NCBI GenBank assembly: GCA_030770535.1
Contig: JASVEC010000004.1
Location: 868,001 to 932,000, forward strand
Reading direction: 5' to 3'
Length of the DNA stretch: 64,000 nt
Source: Batkoa obscura
Taxonomy: Eukaryota; Entomophthoromycota; Entomophthoromycetes; Entomophthorales; Batkoaceae
Below the pieces are notes generated by a model. That model was not told the DNA's origin, ran no database searches, and saw only the letters and a program-made list of their open reading frames with translations. The position numbers and the translations under genes were made by a program. Position 1 is the first letter of the stretch. Each line of letters begins with the position of its first letter. Shown in pieces: positions 41,322 to 55,467 of the stretch.

Positions 41322-44300
41322 TTATGAGACTAATTCGTTACCCATAATATCTTCAAGGATTGACCAATCAAGAGAATCAGAATGACAAAACCTAGTAGGA
41401 TGGAAGCATAAAGTACCTCTCAAATCATTAAGTTTATACAATAACTCATTCTTTGGAGATTTGATCTTTCCATTTTTCACCTGAAGATTAAATTCCTCCC
41501 ACTCTTGAAAAGTATTAAATGAATTAGAAGGTATATGAGGGAAAATTTGCTTAAATATTCCAGTATTAAGTTTGGCTACTTTCCTGAAGATGTTATGATA
41601 GGTAGCATCACATATGGGATCTTGTGATAGCTGTTGGACCCAAGGGTGTTGATCATACACCTTGTTTAAAAGTCCTAAATGTTCTCTCCAAAGCTTGACT
41701 CGTAAATCATGAGCAAACTTCCTTCCAGTAAACTTTTTGTTATCCATATTCATAGAAACCCTTTTTGTGTCTAAAACAACAGCTCCTAATTCTGAATCTC
41801 GATTTCCAAGCATCGATCTATCATTAAGATTGTTTGAAGCAATGATTGCAATCTCATCATCTACTAACATTATTTTACTATGTACAAACACCATATCAGT
41901 CACACATTTCCATTCAACTTCCTCATCTCCCTGAGTGTTATCATTGTTAGATGTTTCTTTATCAGAGGGAAGAATACCATAAGTTCTTAAAAAGTAAAAT
42001 CCTACATAATCAAATGCGTCTAGATCGGGGAATTCTAGTTTAAATTGATCAAGCAAAGAGAGTCCACCACGGAAGAGTGTTTGGTATGATAGCTGTAACA
42101 TGTGGTTAGCAGGTTTCCCGGTTTCTTCTGGAATAGGGAACATAATAAACACCCTAAACTTTCTTTTATTTTTTATAGCATTTTTGATCCTATCTAAAAT
42201 AGCTACAATAATCCGATTCTCTACCCCACCACCTGCTGTTGATGATACTATATATTGGTTTTCTATATAGATATAGTGTTGAGCTTTAGAAATGGCTGCC
42301 ATATAGGCACCATAGACAGATGCTTCAGTAGTTCTTCCTTGTAATCCAGACCAATCTCCTAATGATCTAATAATCTGAACCTCGCATGTAAACCTTCCTC
42401 TGCCAGCAATACCTGAAGGGGGAAGAGCGGGGGCTTTGGGCAGTCCGATCTTAGGCAAATGCTCAAAAGTATGGCTTTTCCTGTGGTGATTCCATCTTTC
42501 TATAAAATTAACTGCAACATCATAAGCAGCTAACCCCTCAATAGCTACTGAAACATCATGCCATGGCATTCTACATCTAGAAAATCTATGCACTATATCC
42601 TTTGTTGGCTCACTGTAACTTTCTGGTCTAGAATCCTGTGGCTGGTAGTAATCTAATCCAAGCCAAACATAGTTAGGCTCAAATTTTGAATTATTTTTCT
42701 TAAGCTCTAAATAAGTTAAAGTTTCTGCCATCCCTCTTAGATTTTCTAGCTTTTGATTTACTTTATATTTAATTTTTGGCTTTGATTCTGTATTCTCATT
42801 TGAATCATCAAGATCTAAAGCTGCTGTTGGAAGTAAAAAGGATCCCGGACTTGCCATGTTTGGGTTAGGTGAAAAATTGGGAGACCCATTCAATGGCGAT
42901 ATATTTCCAAGTCCAGGTCCAGTAAATCTATAAGAAGGAGAAGTAGGTGGAGGAGTCTTCGGCTTTAAAGAAGGTGGTACACCTAGATCTGTCAATTCAT
43001 GATTAAAAGTATCATACCTACCAACTGCATAATCTAAGCCTCCTACAATTGCTTTAGTAAAATCAATACATGTGAATTTTTGATGATGAGACCATAAAAA
43101 GTTTGGTAAACTAAAAGCTGGGTCCCTCATAATATGTATGTTTGGATGGTCTGCTTCGAGGATTTCTTTAGCTTCTTCTGAACATAAACTTAAAAAAAGA
43201 GAATTATTCCATATAATGACATATATTTGTACTCCCTCATCTGCTTTTTTCCATAATAGATTACATAGTCTATCTTCATCTTTAAGTGGCAATGAGTCTC
43301 TCTTTAAATGGACAAAAGGACTAAGCCACCAACAGCTCATAAATATAGAATCTGTAGCATCATTTATTAAAGAAAAACTTTTATCAAAAAAGTCTTTGCC
43401 ATCAACTAATGCCTCACAAGCAATATGTGATCTGACCTCAGCAAATGATTCAAAAGGATGTTGGTATCTAAGCAATTGTTTCCTGTGGGAGCTTGACATT
43501 GATTCAACGCTGCCACTACTTTTACGACCACAAGGGGTGGGATCTTCCCAACTTAGTATTTGATCACCGCATTTAGCACAGGTATAATGCAAAAGCTCTG
43601 ATATTACCACCATATTACTTTCAAATGCACCGAAATCTGTATGACATGTAGCACATAAAAAAGTTGATGACTTACAATAACTACAACGATAGGTATCATG
43701 CAATATATAGCCTCTATGCATTAAATAATGAGACGAATAATGAAAACAAGATGAGCAATACCCCATTTTACACGGCCTTTCTTCTCCCCATTCACTAATA
43801 GTACCATCGCAACGTGCACTAAAAAATATAATTTTTTAAATAATAAATTACTAAATAATTACCATAATTCCTCATCATAATCTTGATGGCCCCTTGACAT
43901 AGCTCCACAGGATGTACGACATTTTAGAGTAACTTGAGTACATTCAGTACATTTATACCTTGACCTTCTTAATAAATTACGCTGTACTCTACCATGCACA
44001 GTCTGTTTAAAACACCATGAACAATAAGCAAAAGCAACAAATTTTTTATCACTTAATAGATTGATCATTCCTATTTTTATTGCTTCTTTTTCGATACTCT
44101 CAACTTCTCTTAAGATTTCATTTTGGTGATCCCCTGACCCAGTAATTGGTCCAATTTTTGTGCCATCATCTAAAGATAACTGTCGAGCCATTCTTTCTCT
44201 AAGGCCTCCATCTCCATCTACTAAACTATTTGGGTTAGGTATAGGACTTACTATACTATTTATATCTTCTCCAATAGTCGCCCCACATGTAGAAGTTGGA

Positions 44301-44899
44301 GAAGAGGTTCTGGGCAATTCTTTTACTAAGCTTAAGAAGTTTGAATTATTAGACTCTTCGTATTCCAATTTTGAATCATTACTTAAGAGCTCTTTGATGG
44401 CTTGTGGGCTAGGGCTATATACTTGTATTTGCGCTTTTTGCTCTATATCTTCTTCACAATCTTCATATCGTAATGGATCCAATCGTGCTGCTCTTAATTG
44501 TGATCTTTCTGCCACTAAAGCCGATTTTAGTGTCTGTAAATTAAGCCTTAATTCCTTTTTCTTAGCTTTTCCTAGCCCACTTAGTCTTGATTGGACATTT
44601 TCTATCATCGTTGTTAGTAATTCTTCTGAGGCTAATATTTCAGGCGATAGTGAGGATATCTTATTAGTATCATTGTTTTCAATTACTTCCCCACTTTCGC
44701 TTAGTTGCTCTATTAAATCTTGAATGTACTCATGCTTTTTTAAACATGCATTTTCACTATTTGTATCCGCTGTTTCGCCTTCAATGACTATATCTGGCGT
44801 AATAATGGTTGATTGATTACTATCGTTTTCTTGTTTTGCCATATCATCATAAAGTACCCTAGACAAAGAAGGACTATTAACTTCATTTGCGGTCGACAT
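41322..44899 (-). CDS. Phospholipase D with zinc-binding N-terminal half
   Basis: Two exons on the minus strand (43863-44899 and 41322-43818) join in frame (TG|T) to give 1177 aa. PLDs hydrolyse phosphatidylcholine to phosphatidic acid. HKD motif 1 is HHQKFTCID at about residue 590; HKD motif 2 is HSKIMLVDD at about 992, followed by NLNDRSMLGNRDSE. Motifs MPWHDVSVAIEG (about 763) and IENQYI (about 864) are also present. Instead of the PX/PH pair of yeast Spo14, residues from about 295 to 430 contain a dense set of CxxC pairs (CSWCF, CTEC, CARC, CSSCF, CSYC, CATC, CAKC), inferred to bind several zinc ions. The first 290 residues are acidic and disordered, with a helical segment near 75-150. 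The Pro/Ser-rich insert between the HKD halves is long. Confidence 0.9.
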
Positions 44900-45294
44900 T
44901 TTAATAAATTTAATTAAAAAGGGTTCAGAATTCTCTTATATAAGTGTTTTATTGTAATTTCTTTTTATGCTAAATTTCCAAGTGTTTTAGTTAAATTAAG
45001 GTTGATTTTTCCATTTAATGGCTCAAATGAAACTATATCATCTATAAATGTCCCACATGAATGATTTTTGGTGTCAGCTGCTATAACCGAAATGATACTT
45101 ACCATGTGTTAATCAATATTTAAAATTTCAACATTAAAATACTGTCTTTATTATGTATTTTTCTCACGCGTAAATTTAAATATTGATTACCTTGTTAAAC
45201 TTATTAGCATCATAAATATTTTACAGAATTGTTGACATCATTATTGGAAAATGAGCTTCACAAAGTATTTATTTTAAAGCTTTATTTTTTTAAA
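44900..45294. other. Divergent promoter PLD / PER1
   Basis: 395 bases between divergent genes. No TATA box or named site stands out. Confidence 0.4.
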
Positions 45295-46278
45295 ATGCTA
45301 CCAACTAAATTTATAAATTTACTACTTTCTTCACTATTGGTATCAATCTATTTGGCAAGCAGAGGTGACAACCAACCAAATTTTGTCAATTGTCTAACTA
45401 AATGTAAAGCAGATGAATGCGATTTAAATGGAAATAGAAAAACCCCGCTTCCGTTACAGCTTCAGTTAACATTTTGGGATTGCGAAGATGAATGTAAATA
45501 CCAATGCATGCAAAAAAGTTACAATATAATGCTACAAAATGATCAAGTTGAACAATTTTATGGTAAATGGCCGTTTTATAGAGTGTTCGGTATTCAAGAA
45601 ATAGCCAGTTTCATTTTTTCCATTTTAAATGGTTATCAGCATTTCAAAGGTTTAATAAGATTAAAAAATGAAATCAATTTTTTTTCCCCATATAAAATTA
45701 TTTACATGATATACGCATGTATTTCCTTGAATACTTGGGTTTGGTCAACTATATTTCATGCTAGAGATAAAATATTTACTGAAAAAATGGATTATTTTTC
45801 TGCTTATTTGTCAATCATCTATACTCTTTACATGACTTCAATGAGAGTCTTTAGGGTCAATTATGTATCTCATCCGAAATATTTTATCACTTGGAGTCTA
45901 GTTTGTTTAGTTGTTTATGCAAGACATGTAGCTTATTTAAGTGGTAAATTTGATTATGATTATAATATGTTAGCAAATGTATTTACTGGGGGTATTAATA
46001 ACCTTTTGTGGTTTTTTTGGTCTACCTTTAATCAACTTTTTCATCAACCTAAGCACCCTAACCGTTGGGCTCCTTCTATTGTTTGTTTCCTTATTTCTTT
46101 AGCTATGAGCATGGAATTGTTTGACTTCCCAGCTGTATTTGGTTTATTTGATGCCCATTCTATTTGGCATTTTTCTACTATTTTCCTTATACCACGTTGG
46201 TATGATTTTTTTGTTAATGATATCAAGTATCTACACCTTAACCTGTTAGATAACAGAATATCTGCCAAAGAAATTTAA
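45295..46278 (+). CDS. PER1: PER1/PGAP3 GPI-remodelling phospholipase (CREST family)
   Basis: Single exon. The ATG at 45295 gives 327 aa with a proper signal peptide (MLPTKFINLLLSSLLVSIYL); the frame is open further upstream but without ATG. Per1 is an ER membrane lipase that removes the sn-2 acyl chain of GPI anchors so that they can be remodelled. The lumenal Cys-rich segment (CLTKCKADEC...CEDECKYQCM) is typical. CREST-superfamily signatures are visible: FHARD, EKMDYFSA and FDAHSIWHF, whose His and Asp residues bind the catalytic zinc, placed among about seven membrane segments. Length fits fungal Per1. Confidence 0.93.
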   Translation: MLPTKFINLLLSSLLVSIYLASRGDNQPNFVNCLTKCKADECDLNGNRKTPLPLQLQLTFWDCEDECKYQCMQKSYNIMLQNDQVEQFYGKWPFYRVFGIQEIASFIFSILNGYQHFKGLIRLKNEINFFSPYKIIYMIYACISLNTWVWSTIFHARDKIFTEKMDYFSAYLSIIYTLYMTSMRVFRVNYVSHPKYFITWSLVCLVVYARHVAYLSGKFDYDYNMLANVFTGGINNLLWFFWSTFNQLFHQPKHPNRWAPSIVCFLISLAMSMELFDFPAVFGLFDAHSIWHFSTIFLIPRWYDFFVNDIKYLHLNLLDNRISAKEI

Positions 46279-47315
46279 TTAGAGTAAATATTTTTTTATA
46301 ATTGCTAGTATTATTTCAATAACTAATATAATAAATTTGTATTTTTTTTAGTTATAGCAATTATCTTTAAAGTATATTTCTACTCGAAATAATCATTAAT
46401 CTATTGCTTTAATCTATCTTTCCAGAGCTAAAATGACTCATTGCCACTCAACAGCTTTTTGTAACATTGTTTAATATTGAGATTTGTAACTTTAGCTAAT
46501 AGATAGAATATATCAAATTGAGAAATATTCTGGAATATAAATTTGTCTATTACTTTTACTCGACTGGTTAAACATACATAAACTAAATAGTTAATGTTTC
46601 AATATTATAGCAAAGTGAATATTAAATATAGTATATATTTAGATGCTAAAAGTTTATGTTAGAGTATCAAAGTAAAAAATGGAGATAAAAAATACGTGGG
46701 AAAATACTCTTTTACAGCAAATTTGGACAATTTGCTTTCAATAAATATTTACGATTACACGGGAATTAGGGCAACCAATCTGCAATTAGGTGGTGGAGAT
46801 TTTACGGAGAATCATGCGGATAAACGCTATGTAAGATTAGATTTACGCATAAACCAATTCAATAATCCAAAATTTCTCGAAACTTAATGAATTCAAGCTA
46901 TCTTTATTAAAGTCCTGATATTCATTATCATTTTTATTTTTAATTAAAACTTTGTTTCAAGTATTTTAATTTCACCAAACAATGATTAAAACCAAGCTTA
47001 AGTTTGTATGATATTTATATTATAGTTCTAAACCAAACATTGTTTAATTGGATAATTATGACATAACATAAGAAAAGAAGCTGATAATAACACCAAAGAA
47101 TATATTTAACTCTGAATTTTGTCATGGCTAAAAAAGGCATAGTTTTTTTGGAATAATTTTTCAAGGTTTTCTAATAAATTTTACCGTGAAATTCCCATAT
47201 TAAATACTAGCCAATAAAAGCTTCCATGTTTACTAACTGTTTAAAGACGAAAAGGTTAAACTAACAGAAATTTAATTCTTGGAAGCCACTTTTCTTAGAA
47301 AAACAAAGTGTTAAA
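46279..47315. other. Spacer PER1 / CCT with an unexplained open frame
   Basis: About 1 kb. An ATG-less open frame at 46696-46887 has somewhat higher GC than its surroundings, but no start, intron signals or family match that I can support. Confidence 0.4.
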
Positions 47316-48370
<1,055 letters not shown>

Positions 48371-49849
48371 ATTAAAATACCGACTATTGCAGCTATGTTG
48401 TTGAAAACATCCTTAGATTGTTTAAACTATAACTTCATTTGATTAATATAATAAAGTTTAGCACTTTGATTTTTATGTACATTATTACTGGAAAGATTTA
48501 ACTCAGTGTTTAAAAATTTTGATTTAAAATTTTGACTTTTTATATTGATTCTACCAATCTCCTTAAGCTTTAATGTGTTTATCTATTATAAATTTTACAT
48601 GTTTATTTTTAACTTTGATCTATTGAATTATTTAAGTTTTAAATTAAAATGTTTGATGTAATAAAGTTATCACTAAGTGTTTGTATGTTTGAGATTTTAA
48701 ATATATCCATTTCAAAAAGAAACAAATTAATTACCAAATTAATTTTGTATAAATAATCATTTATTTTAAATAAAACTTTCAATATTAATTATTTTTATAA
48801 TGTTAGTCTATGATATAAAATTAAAACGTTTTTCAAAATATATTATATGTTAATAGCAATAAGTATTACCATATTTATTTGTACTTAAGAATAATATTTG
48901 ATCCCTAGTTAATATTGATATAAAATTTAAGTTAAAAAATATAAGGTTTTATTATTTTATTATTTTATTATTTTATCCAAATATACTAATTAAATATATT
49001 AACAAAATTCTATAAATTAATAAATTCAAAATTATTTGAAAGTATAATATCTGGGTCTCGCACCTGTCTCATTTTGCCAAGAGCTACTAGCTCCTCTTTG
49101 TATCTGTCCTCGGTATTGTTATAACTATCTGTTTATATAGGAAATTTAAGGTAGTAAAACAATCTATACAAATTATTATAATAAATGGGGGTGTTTTCTT
49201 TGACTTCATTATTTTTACATTTTTTAAGCGTTATTTCAGTGGAAAGATTGTTAGTAAAATTCTTAAACAAAAAAATACATCCCCAAATATTATTATTAAA
49301 CTTGGTTATTTTTGTTATTATCTAAATATAGCATTTCACAATTATTCAAATAAAATGAAACATCATGTTTATTTAAATTTATTCAGCATGTTTATTTATT
49401 TATTATCTTAGAATGCTTATACACTTTATATAGTTTATAGAGAATATACACATATCTTAAATGTATATTAGTATCTGTGTAACTAAAACTTACAGCTGAA
49501 TGTTATAAAACTTATATATTTAATTAATTTAACTTATTGTCTAACAATAATATCTCAATATAAGTACCAAGTGTTATAAAAATACTGCTTTTTTGCTTAA
49601 TTTTAAAATAACTCATATCAGGGCATTTTTTTATTCAGCTTTACTTAATAGCTTTTTAAAAAATTTGTTTAAGTTAAACCAAACTTTTAAACTTACCCAT
49701 ATTTAATATATATTTCGTAAAATAGATTGAAGTATAATATCATAGCAGCGTAATGATTCTGTAATGCACTATCCCTTGCCTTTTACTATTACAGTACTAA
49801 ATTACGAACAAAATTATATTATATTTGTTCAACAATTTTCATAAGATAA
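48371..49849. other. AT-rich spacer CCT / tRNA-Val with one miniature element
   Basis: About 1.5 kb with an ATTTT-type run near 48948-48976 and a miniature element at 49196-49285. No gene. Confidence 0.5.
49196..49285 (+). mobile_element. MITE copy
   Basis: Ends TGGGGGTGT and ACATCCCCA; inner blocks TTTTTTAAGCGTTATTTCAG and GTTAGTAAAATTCTTAAACA. The TA flanks have decayed to AA. Confidence 0.83.
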
Positions 49850-49923
49850 GCTTCGGTAGTGTAGTTGGTTATCACGTCACCCTTACAAGGTGAAGGTCTC
49901 CAGTTCGAACCTGGGCTGAAGCA
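49850..49923 (+). tRNA. tRNA-Val (TAC)
   Basis: 74-nt gene without intron. Acceptor GCTTCGG/CTGAAGC, anticodon loop CTTACAA (anticodon TAC, reading GTA), T arm TTCGAAC with stem CCAG/CTGG, discriminator A, followed by a TTTTT run at 49926. Confidence 0.95.
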
Positions 49924-50522
49924 ATTTTTGTGTGATTGTTAGATATAAGGTGTCTAATTAAAAATACTAAAAAGTTAAGCTAAACAATGTTTTATTCTAA
50001 TTTCAGTTTTTAATAATTTAAAAATAATTAAATTTTAATAACCTTTTTCTCAACTTAAGGAGTATGAAAAGCTTTGAAGGATTGTTTTATTAATACTTTA
50101 TAAGCCAAATTTAATCTAATTGTTAAATTGACAACTTTTGATATTAAGCTATTGTTATTTGACGATCAAACAATATTTTAAAATGATCAAAGAATTATTA
50201 TGAAATATTAGATGAAGTAAATATGATAATTAAAATTATGAAACTTTTACGTTACATACAAATTTAAATTAAAGTAATAATTTTCTAAATTTAATTTGAT
50301 TGCCAGTTAATAGTGAGCCATAACGAAAAAATGGAGAGGGTGTGGTTTAAAGGGAAATTTTGTTAGCATAAAAAAAAGAGTTATAATGACCTAAGTTTCA
50401 GTAAACTTATGTAGAAAGAATTGATTGGCAGAAAATGAAATTAAATAAGAATGGCACCAAACCCAAGAGGAAATAGAAAAATTTAATTAGCTTTTAATAA
50501 AATATATAAGTAGTAGAAAGAA
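49924..50522. other. SEY1 upstream region
   Basis: 600 bases, no gene or repeat recognised. A purine-rich stretch runs into the SEY1 start. Confidence 0.4.
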
Positions 50523-53158
50523 ATGGATAAAAGTTCAAGTGAAGGATCGATAGAATCGCCAGCTTTTGTTAAAGTAGAATCAAATCAACCCGATTTTTTA
50601 AGTGACCAAGAAATGACCATTGAAAATAAAGAAGATAATCTAACAAGCCAAATTCAAGTAATTGATGAACACCAAGCCTTCAGTGAGGAGCTTACTCATT
50701 ATATGAAAGATGTGTGGCAATTAGATAAATGTGGTTTTAACTATAACTTAGTAGCAGTATTTGGATCTCAATCCACAGGAAAAAGTAAGTGTTTTTAACA
50801 TAGAATTTGAATTTTATTTAAATAAATTTAAGGTACTCTTTTAAATGCTTTATTTAAAACCAAATTTGATACGATGGGTGAAAGATACCGTCAACAAACT
50901 ACTAAAGGTTTGTGGGTTAGTTTAGCCAAAGACTCAAATACTTTGGTTATGGACGTAGAAGGTGTGGATGGTAGAGAACGTGGTGAGGATCAAGATTTTG
51001 AACGTAAAAGTGCTCTTTTCTCATTAGCAGTAGCTCAAGTTTTGATTGTTAACTTGTGGGAGAATCAAATAGGACTTTATAATGGTGCCAATATGGGCCT
51101 ACTCAAAACTGTTTTTGAAGTAAACTTGGAATTGTTTCAACAAAAAGGGAAAGGAAAGACGTTGTTATTTTTCGTAATTCGTGACCATATTGGGAAAGTT
51201 CCACTCTCTCATTTGTCAGAAACTTTGAAACAAGATTTACAACGTTGCTGGAATGAATTGGCTAAACCAAAAGGTTTAGAAAATTCAAATATTACCGATT
51301 TCTTTGACTTTATGTTTTTCGGATTACCACATAAAGTCTTATTGCCTGAAGAGTTCGATGAGCAAACACAAATTCTTAAACAATGCTTTTATGACCCATC
51401 CCATCCTAACTATGTTTTTAGACCACAATACCATAAGAGAATTCCAGCAGATGGATTCAAGGTATACGCTGAGAGTATTTGGGAGCAAATTATTACAAAT
51501 AAAAACTTAGATTTACCTACCCAACAACAACTATTAGCCCAATTCAGATGTGATGAAATTGCGTCCTCAATCAATAGCGAAGTTCATAAAGAATTTAAAC
51601 CTTATAGAGATGAGATAGATTCTGGTAAAATAGTAGCAGATTTAGGCAAAGTGTTTAATGAAATTAAAAGTACTGCATTAAATAAATTTGATGATGAAGC
51701 AGGAAGATATAATAAGGAAGTTTATTCAAAAAAACGCAATGAATTAGAAGAAAAAATTCATGACTATTTCCATGGTTATTTTAAAGCACAATTAGATGGG
51801 CTTAGTAGTCAATCTTATAATAACTTCACTAAAGTTATCGAACAAGGATTAAAGCAAGTTGATTATGATTTCATTAGTCTTACTACCAAAGCATCAGAAG
51901 AAGCCAAAAAGACCTTTAATGATCTAGCAAGTGGAATCGTTTTGAAAGGTGCAGATTGGGCATTTATTAAAGAGCAACATTCCTTGGAAGAAAACATTAG
52001 TGATTTTATTACAAATAAAAGACAAGGAGAGATGGTTAAATTGGAACAGAATTTAACTAATTCAATATCTAATCAATTTGTTGATACGTTATCGCCATTA
52101 TTTAATAATGCTAAAGAAGATCTTTGGCCAAATGTATTAAAATATTACAAAGATTATACAGATAGCGCTACGAAACAATTAAAGGATAGATGCGCAGGTA
52201 ATAACTATTCTATTTCGTAAATAATAAATTAAAACAATATTTTAGCATTCAAACTTAATGATGAAGAAATAGAAAAAAATGTTGCTGAATTAAGGGTTAA
52301 AAGTTGGGAGGCATTAATTAAACATATTAAAGATGAAGTAGCAGACACCATGTTATTAGCAAAATTGAGATATCGATTAGAAGAAAATTTCCGATATGAC
52401 GCAGATGGATTGCCTAGAGTTTGGAAACCTGAGGATGATATTGACTATTACTTTAAAACAGCAAAGAATTTGGTAATCTAAACTATAATTATAGTTTTAT
52501 AATATTTATATTATTATTTAGTCTTTAGAATTAATACCATTATTGTCTAAAATCGAGTTCGATAATTCATTCAACCCAGATACTTTCTTTGATGGGGTAT
52601 GTATATTTTAATTACATAAAAATAATACTGATCATTTATTTTTAGGCTACAACTAGTATTGATTTCCATAGAAGTTTAAACGTAGTTAGTCATGCTAAAA
52701 TTAACGATATAGAGGCAAGATTTAAAAGAGAAGCCGATGCTTTGTTTTTAGAAGCTAAACGTAGTATTGTATCTACTACGGCCAAGGTACCGTATTGGGT
52801 AATAGGCTTAATATTGGTATTAGGATGGAACGAAATAATGTATGTGTTATCAACACCCATGTCATTTTTATTCTTAATATTTGGCGGAGTGGCATTTTAT
52901 GCAGTATGGACCTTAAAACTTATTGGTCCACTTACTAGAGTTATTGAAGCACTTGTTAGAGAAATATACAGTCAGACTAGAAAAGCATTAGAAGAATCAG
53001 TTAAAAACCAAGAAGCTATTCCACTTAGACCCATGTCATCAAAGGGTCCTGAAATGCTTGGCTCTCCAACCTTTAGTGATAAAATTGAAGTAGAGCATCC
53101 TGTTTCACCTGTTCAAAATATGGATTCGTTACCTGGTACTGTAGAATTTGATGACTAA
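50523..53158 (+). CDS. SEY1: SEY1/RHD3/atlastin-type ER-fusion GTPase
   Basis: Five exons (50523-50784, 50833-52197, 52246-52472, 52522-52596, 52646-53158) give 813 aa in frame. Sey1 drives homotypic ER membrane fusion and shapes the tubular ER network. The dynamin-like GTPase domain shows the P-loop [12 protein letters not shown] (exon 1/2 border cuts the Ser codon), the switch segment [28 protein letters not shown] and the FVIRDH motif. A long helical bundle follows. Two close C-terminal membrane segments ([20 protein letters not shown] and [18 protein letters not shown]) form the hairpin anchor, and a cytosolic tail of about 80 residues completes the protein. Converges with PAM17. Confidence 0.96.
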
Positions 53159-53498
53159 TCTTTTATATTTTTATCTGTTTACAATAAATTACATCTTTAT
53201 TAGTTTTGTTTTTATAACGAGTTACAACTAATTTTCACATGAATAAAAATAAAAGTATGAAAAACAATGGAAATTCGAATATGGAGTATATTTTTTCATT
53301 TTACTATTTAGCAAATGTTTAATACTAGGCTGCTTAAAAACTGGACAAAATATTAATACAAGATATGACAAGTATTATTAATTATATAACATTTTATATG
53401 ATTTAAAATCAAATATTCAAATAAATTCTTTATCGAATATGTACATTTATTAAAACATCAAAATCTCAATTTAAATCAATTTTATTATCTTCTAAAAT
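53159..53498. other. Convergent 3' spacer SEY1 / PAM17
   Basis: 340 bases, AT-rich; nothing recognised. Confidence 0.35.
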
Positions 53499-54165
53499 TC
53501 AGATGCCCATTTGTCTTTTGTAATCAAATTGACGACGGAGCCAATGACGGTAGTCTTTGATACTTTTTATCTTTTCTCCATAATAATCCGGTGGTGCAGT
53601 TACTGATCTGGGTTGAATTGCCATATTTACACGGTATTTTGCTATTCTTTTATAAAAATCAGCATCTTTCTAAAAATTTAAGATTAATAAAACTCTTAAC
53701 TATCTTATTAAATTAATGTTTTTGGATCTAAAACAATATTATTAAATAAATAGTTACCAAAGCAAGCTGTTCATTAATTTTAGGTCTCAATAATTTAAAA
53801 GCTAGAGAGCCTAAAAGTGGGGTAGTTAAAAAAGCAGTAAACCCAGCAGCACCTGAAGCCAAAACAAAAACAATCATAGGATCCATACCATAGATCATAA
53901 AATCACTACTTGGATCTAATGTAACATTAGTCATTAAATAAGATCCAGTTGCTCCACTTGCAATAAAAGCTGAAGGGTATGAAAGTAATTGGTCCCTTAG
54001 CTGACGTTGTTTCTTATATTGAAAATAATCTGTCCAACTCATTGAAGAAGCATCATGTAATTCACTTTTAATTTCGGTATTTTCTTTGAATAATACGCTT
54101 TGGGTATGAAGTCCTCGTAAGCTTACAGCTCGAATTAACTTTGAATTGATTTTTAACATATTCAT
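53499..54165 (-). CDS. PAM17: PAM17, presequence translocase motor subunit
   Basis: Two exons on the minus strand (53758-54165 and 53499-53669), 192 aa. Pam17 is an inner-membrane protein that helps organise the TIM23 import motor. The N-terminal presequence is basic (MNMLKINSKLIRAVSLRGLH). Then comes MSWTDYFQYKKQRQ, a first membrane segment (SYPSAFIASGATGSYLM), DPMIVFVLASGAAGFTAFLT as the second, and the C-terminal FYKRIAKYRVNM...DYYGEKIKSIKDYRHWLRRQ, typical of fungal Pam17. It follows mL38 on the same strand, 186 bases away; both are mitochondrial but no shared transcript is implied. Confidence 0.94.
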
Positions 54166-54351
54166 TATAAACTAAAAGATATTTTGAAAAGTAATTTGGG
54201 ATTGTTTATGTAATGGTTTGATCTGATTGGCCAAATAATAAGAATGTTATTTTATATAAAATCACAAATAGATTTGCCCAAAAATGGGCTTAAAAAATAA
54301 TGTTATGAAGACTACTAATGTTTGATTTAATTTTTTTTATTACTAGTAAGA

Positions 54352-55467
54352 TTAGAGATTTAAATATCTATTTCTAACTCTACCATCTAATCCAACTCTT
54401 GGGTTGACATTAGGTTTAGGACCATATTCGGGCTCAGGTAAACCTATTACAAAAAAAAGCAAAATTAATATTGCATATAGGATAAAATAAAGCTAAACTT
54501 ACCTAAAATGTCTTTATAAATGGCTGAAACGGTGTTATCGTGTTTACATCTAAAGAATGAAGCGGCGCAAACTTGAAGCTGGTTCTTTTCTATTAAATCA
54601 CGTACCGATAAAAACCTTTTTTCATTGACTTCCTTTCCAAACTCATGGCTTGGTACTTTTTCTATTTCTATTGGATTTTTTTGCTCTAATAAAACGGCAG
54701 TATAACGATGATAATTTGTGTTAAACTGAGGATGTGGTGGTAAATAATCTGCAACTACAGTTCCTTGACTGAAATCGATTTTTTTACTGTTGCTATTTAA
54801 CGGTATATTGGAGCTATAAAATTTTAGTTTAGTCAAATTTAAAGTATAATTCCAATCAGACTTACACCAACCAATGGATACATTCTCTATAAGTTTTATT
54901 AGCTTCATTTGGAGAATCTGGGTCAGTTAAAACTAAACTATAAAGGCGGGTATCTTCATGTAATAAAGTAGCCTTAACTTCAGGTTCTTTCATAACTGTT
55001 TCACAGTCTAAAATTTGGCCACACTGTGCTTTGTCTTTGAAAGATAAACTCAAATCGAAATTTAAAGACACACCAGGTTTTAAAACGTCTGGAATTACAT
55101 ACATTTGAGTTAATCTTTGTAATACTACTTTTGATTGCTCATTTTCCCATTGTTTTTCTAACATGTGTTGGTATACTACTTCTTTGATATCATATTCACC
55201 AGTTTGGAACTTTTTCTCTGTTTCAGGTAAATGCAAATAAGCTTCAACAGTACAAGCTTTAATTTTATTTTTCAATTCTTTTGAATCCTTATTTGCGTTT
55301 AATTGAGATTTATATTCTTCGGCTAATTTTAAATGACGTTCCTTATAATTATTAAGATACTCTACGGATGCTTCATAGCCTTTTTGTAATTTGGCTTTTC
55401 CATTAGTTGCACCTACACTACTATAGTTTGCTACTCTTGTTCCCAATTTTATAGCTAATCTATTCAT
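54352..55467 (-). CDS. MRPL35: Mitochondrial large-subunit ribosomal protein mL38 (MRPL35)
   Basis: Three exons on the minus strand (54866-55467, 54503-54813, 54352-54443), 334 aa. mL38 belongs to the phosphatidylethanolamine-binding protein (PEBP) fold and sits on the mitoribosome central protuberance. N-terminal presequence MNRLAIKLGTRVANYSS. PEBP-like blocks: YSLVLTDPDSPNEAN, ECIHWLVSNIPLNSN, VVADYLPPHPQFNTNYHRYT and a C-terminal LPEPEYGPKPNVNPR. Intron 1 is only 52 nt and lies between HWLV and SNIP; without removing it the frame shifts and the PEBP core is lost, so the junction (GTAAGT...TTATAG) is well supported. Confidence 0.93.

Noticed and set aside
45229-45294. Extension of PER1 upstream to a TTG codon
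   Set aside because: The ATG at 45295 puts the signal peptide at the N-terminus, as the family requires.
46696-46887. 63-codon open frame starting at GTG between PER1 and CCT
   Set aside because: No ATG, no splice context and no convincing family match; a faint resemblance of its first residues to UPF0587 N-termini does not continue.
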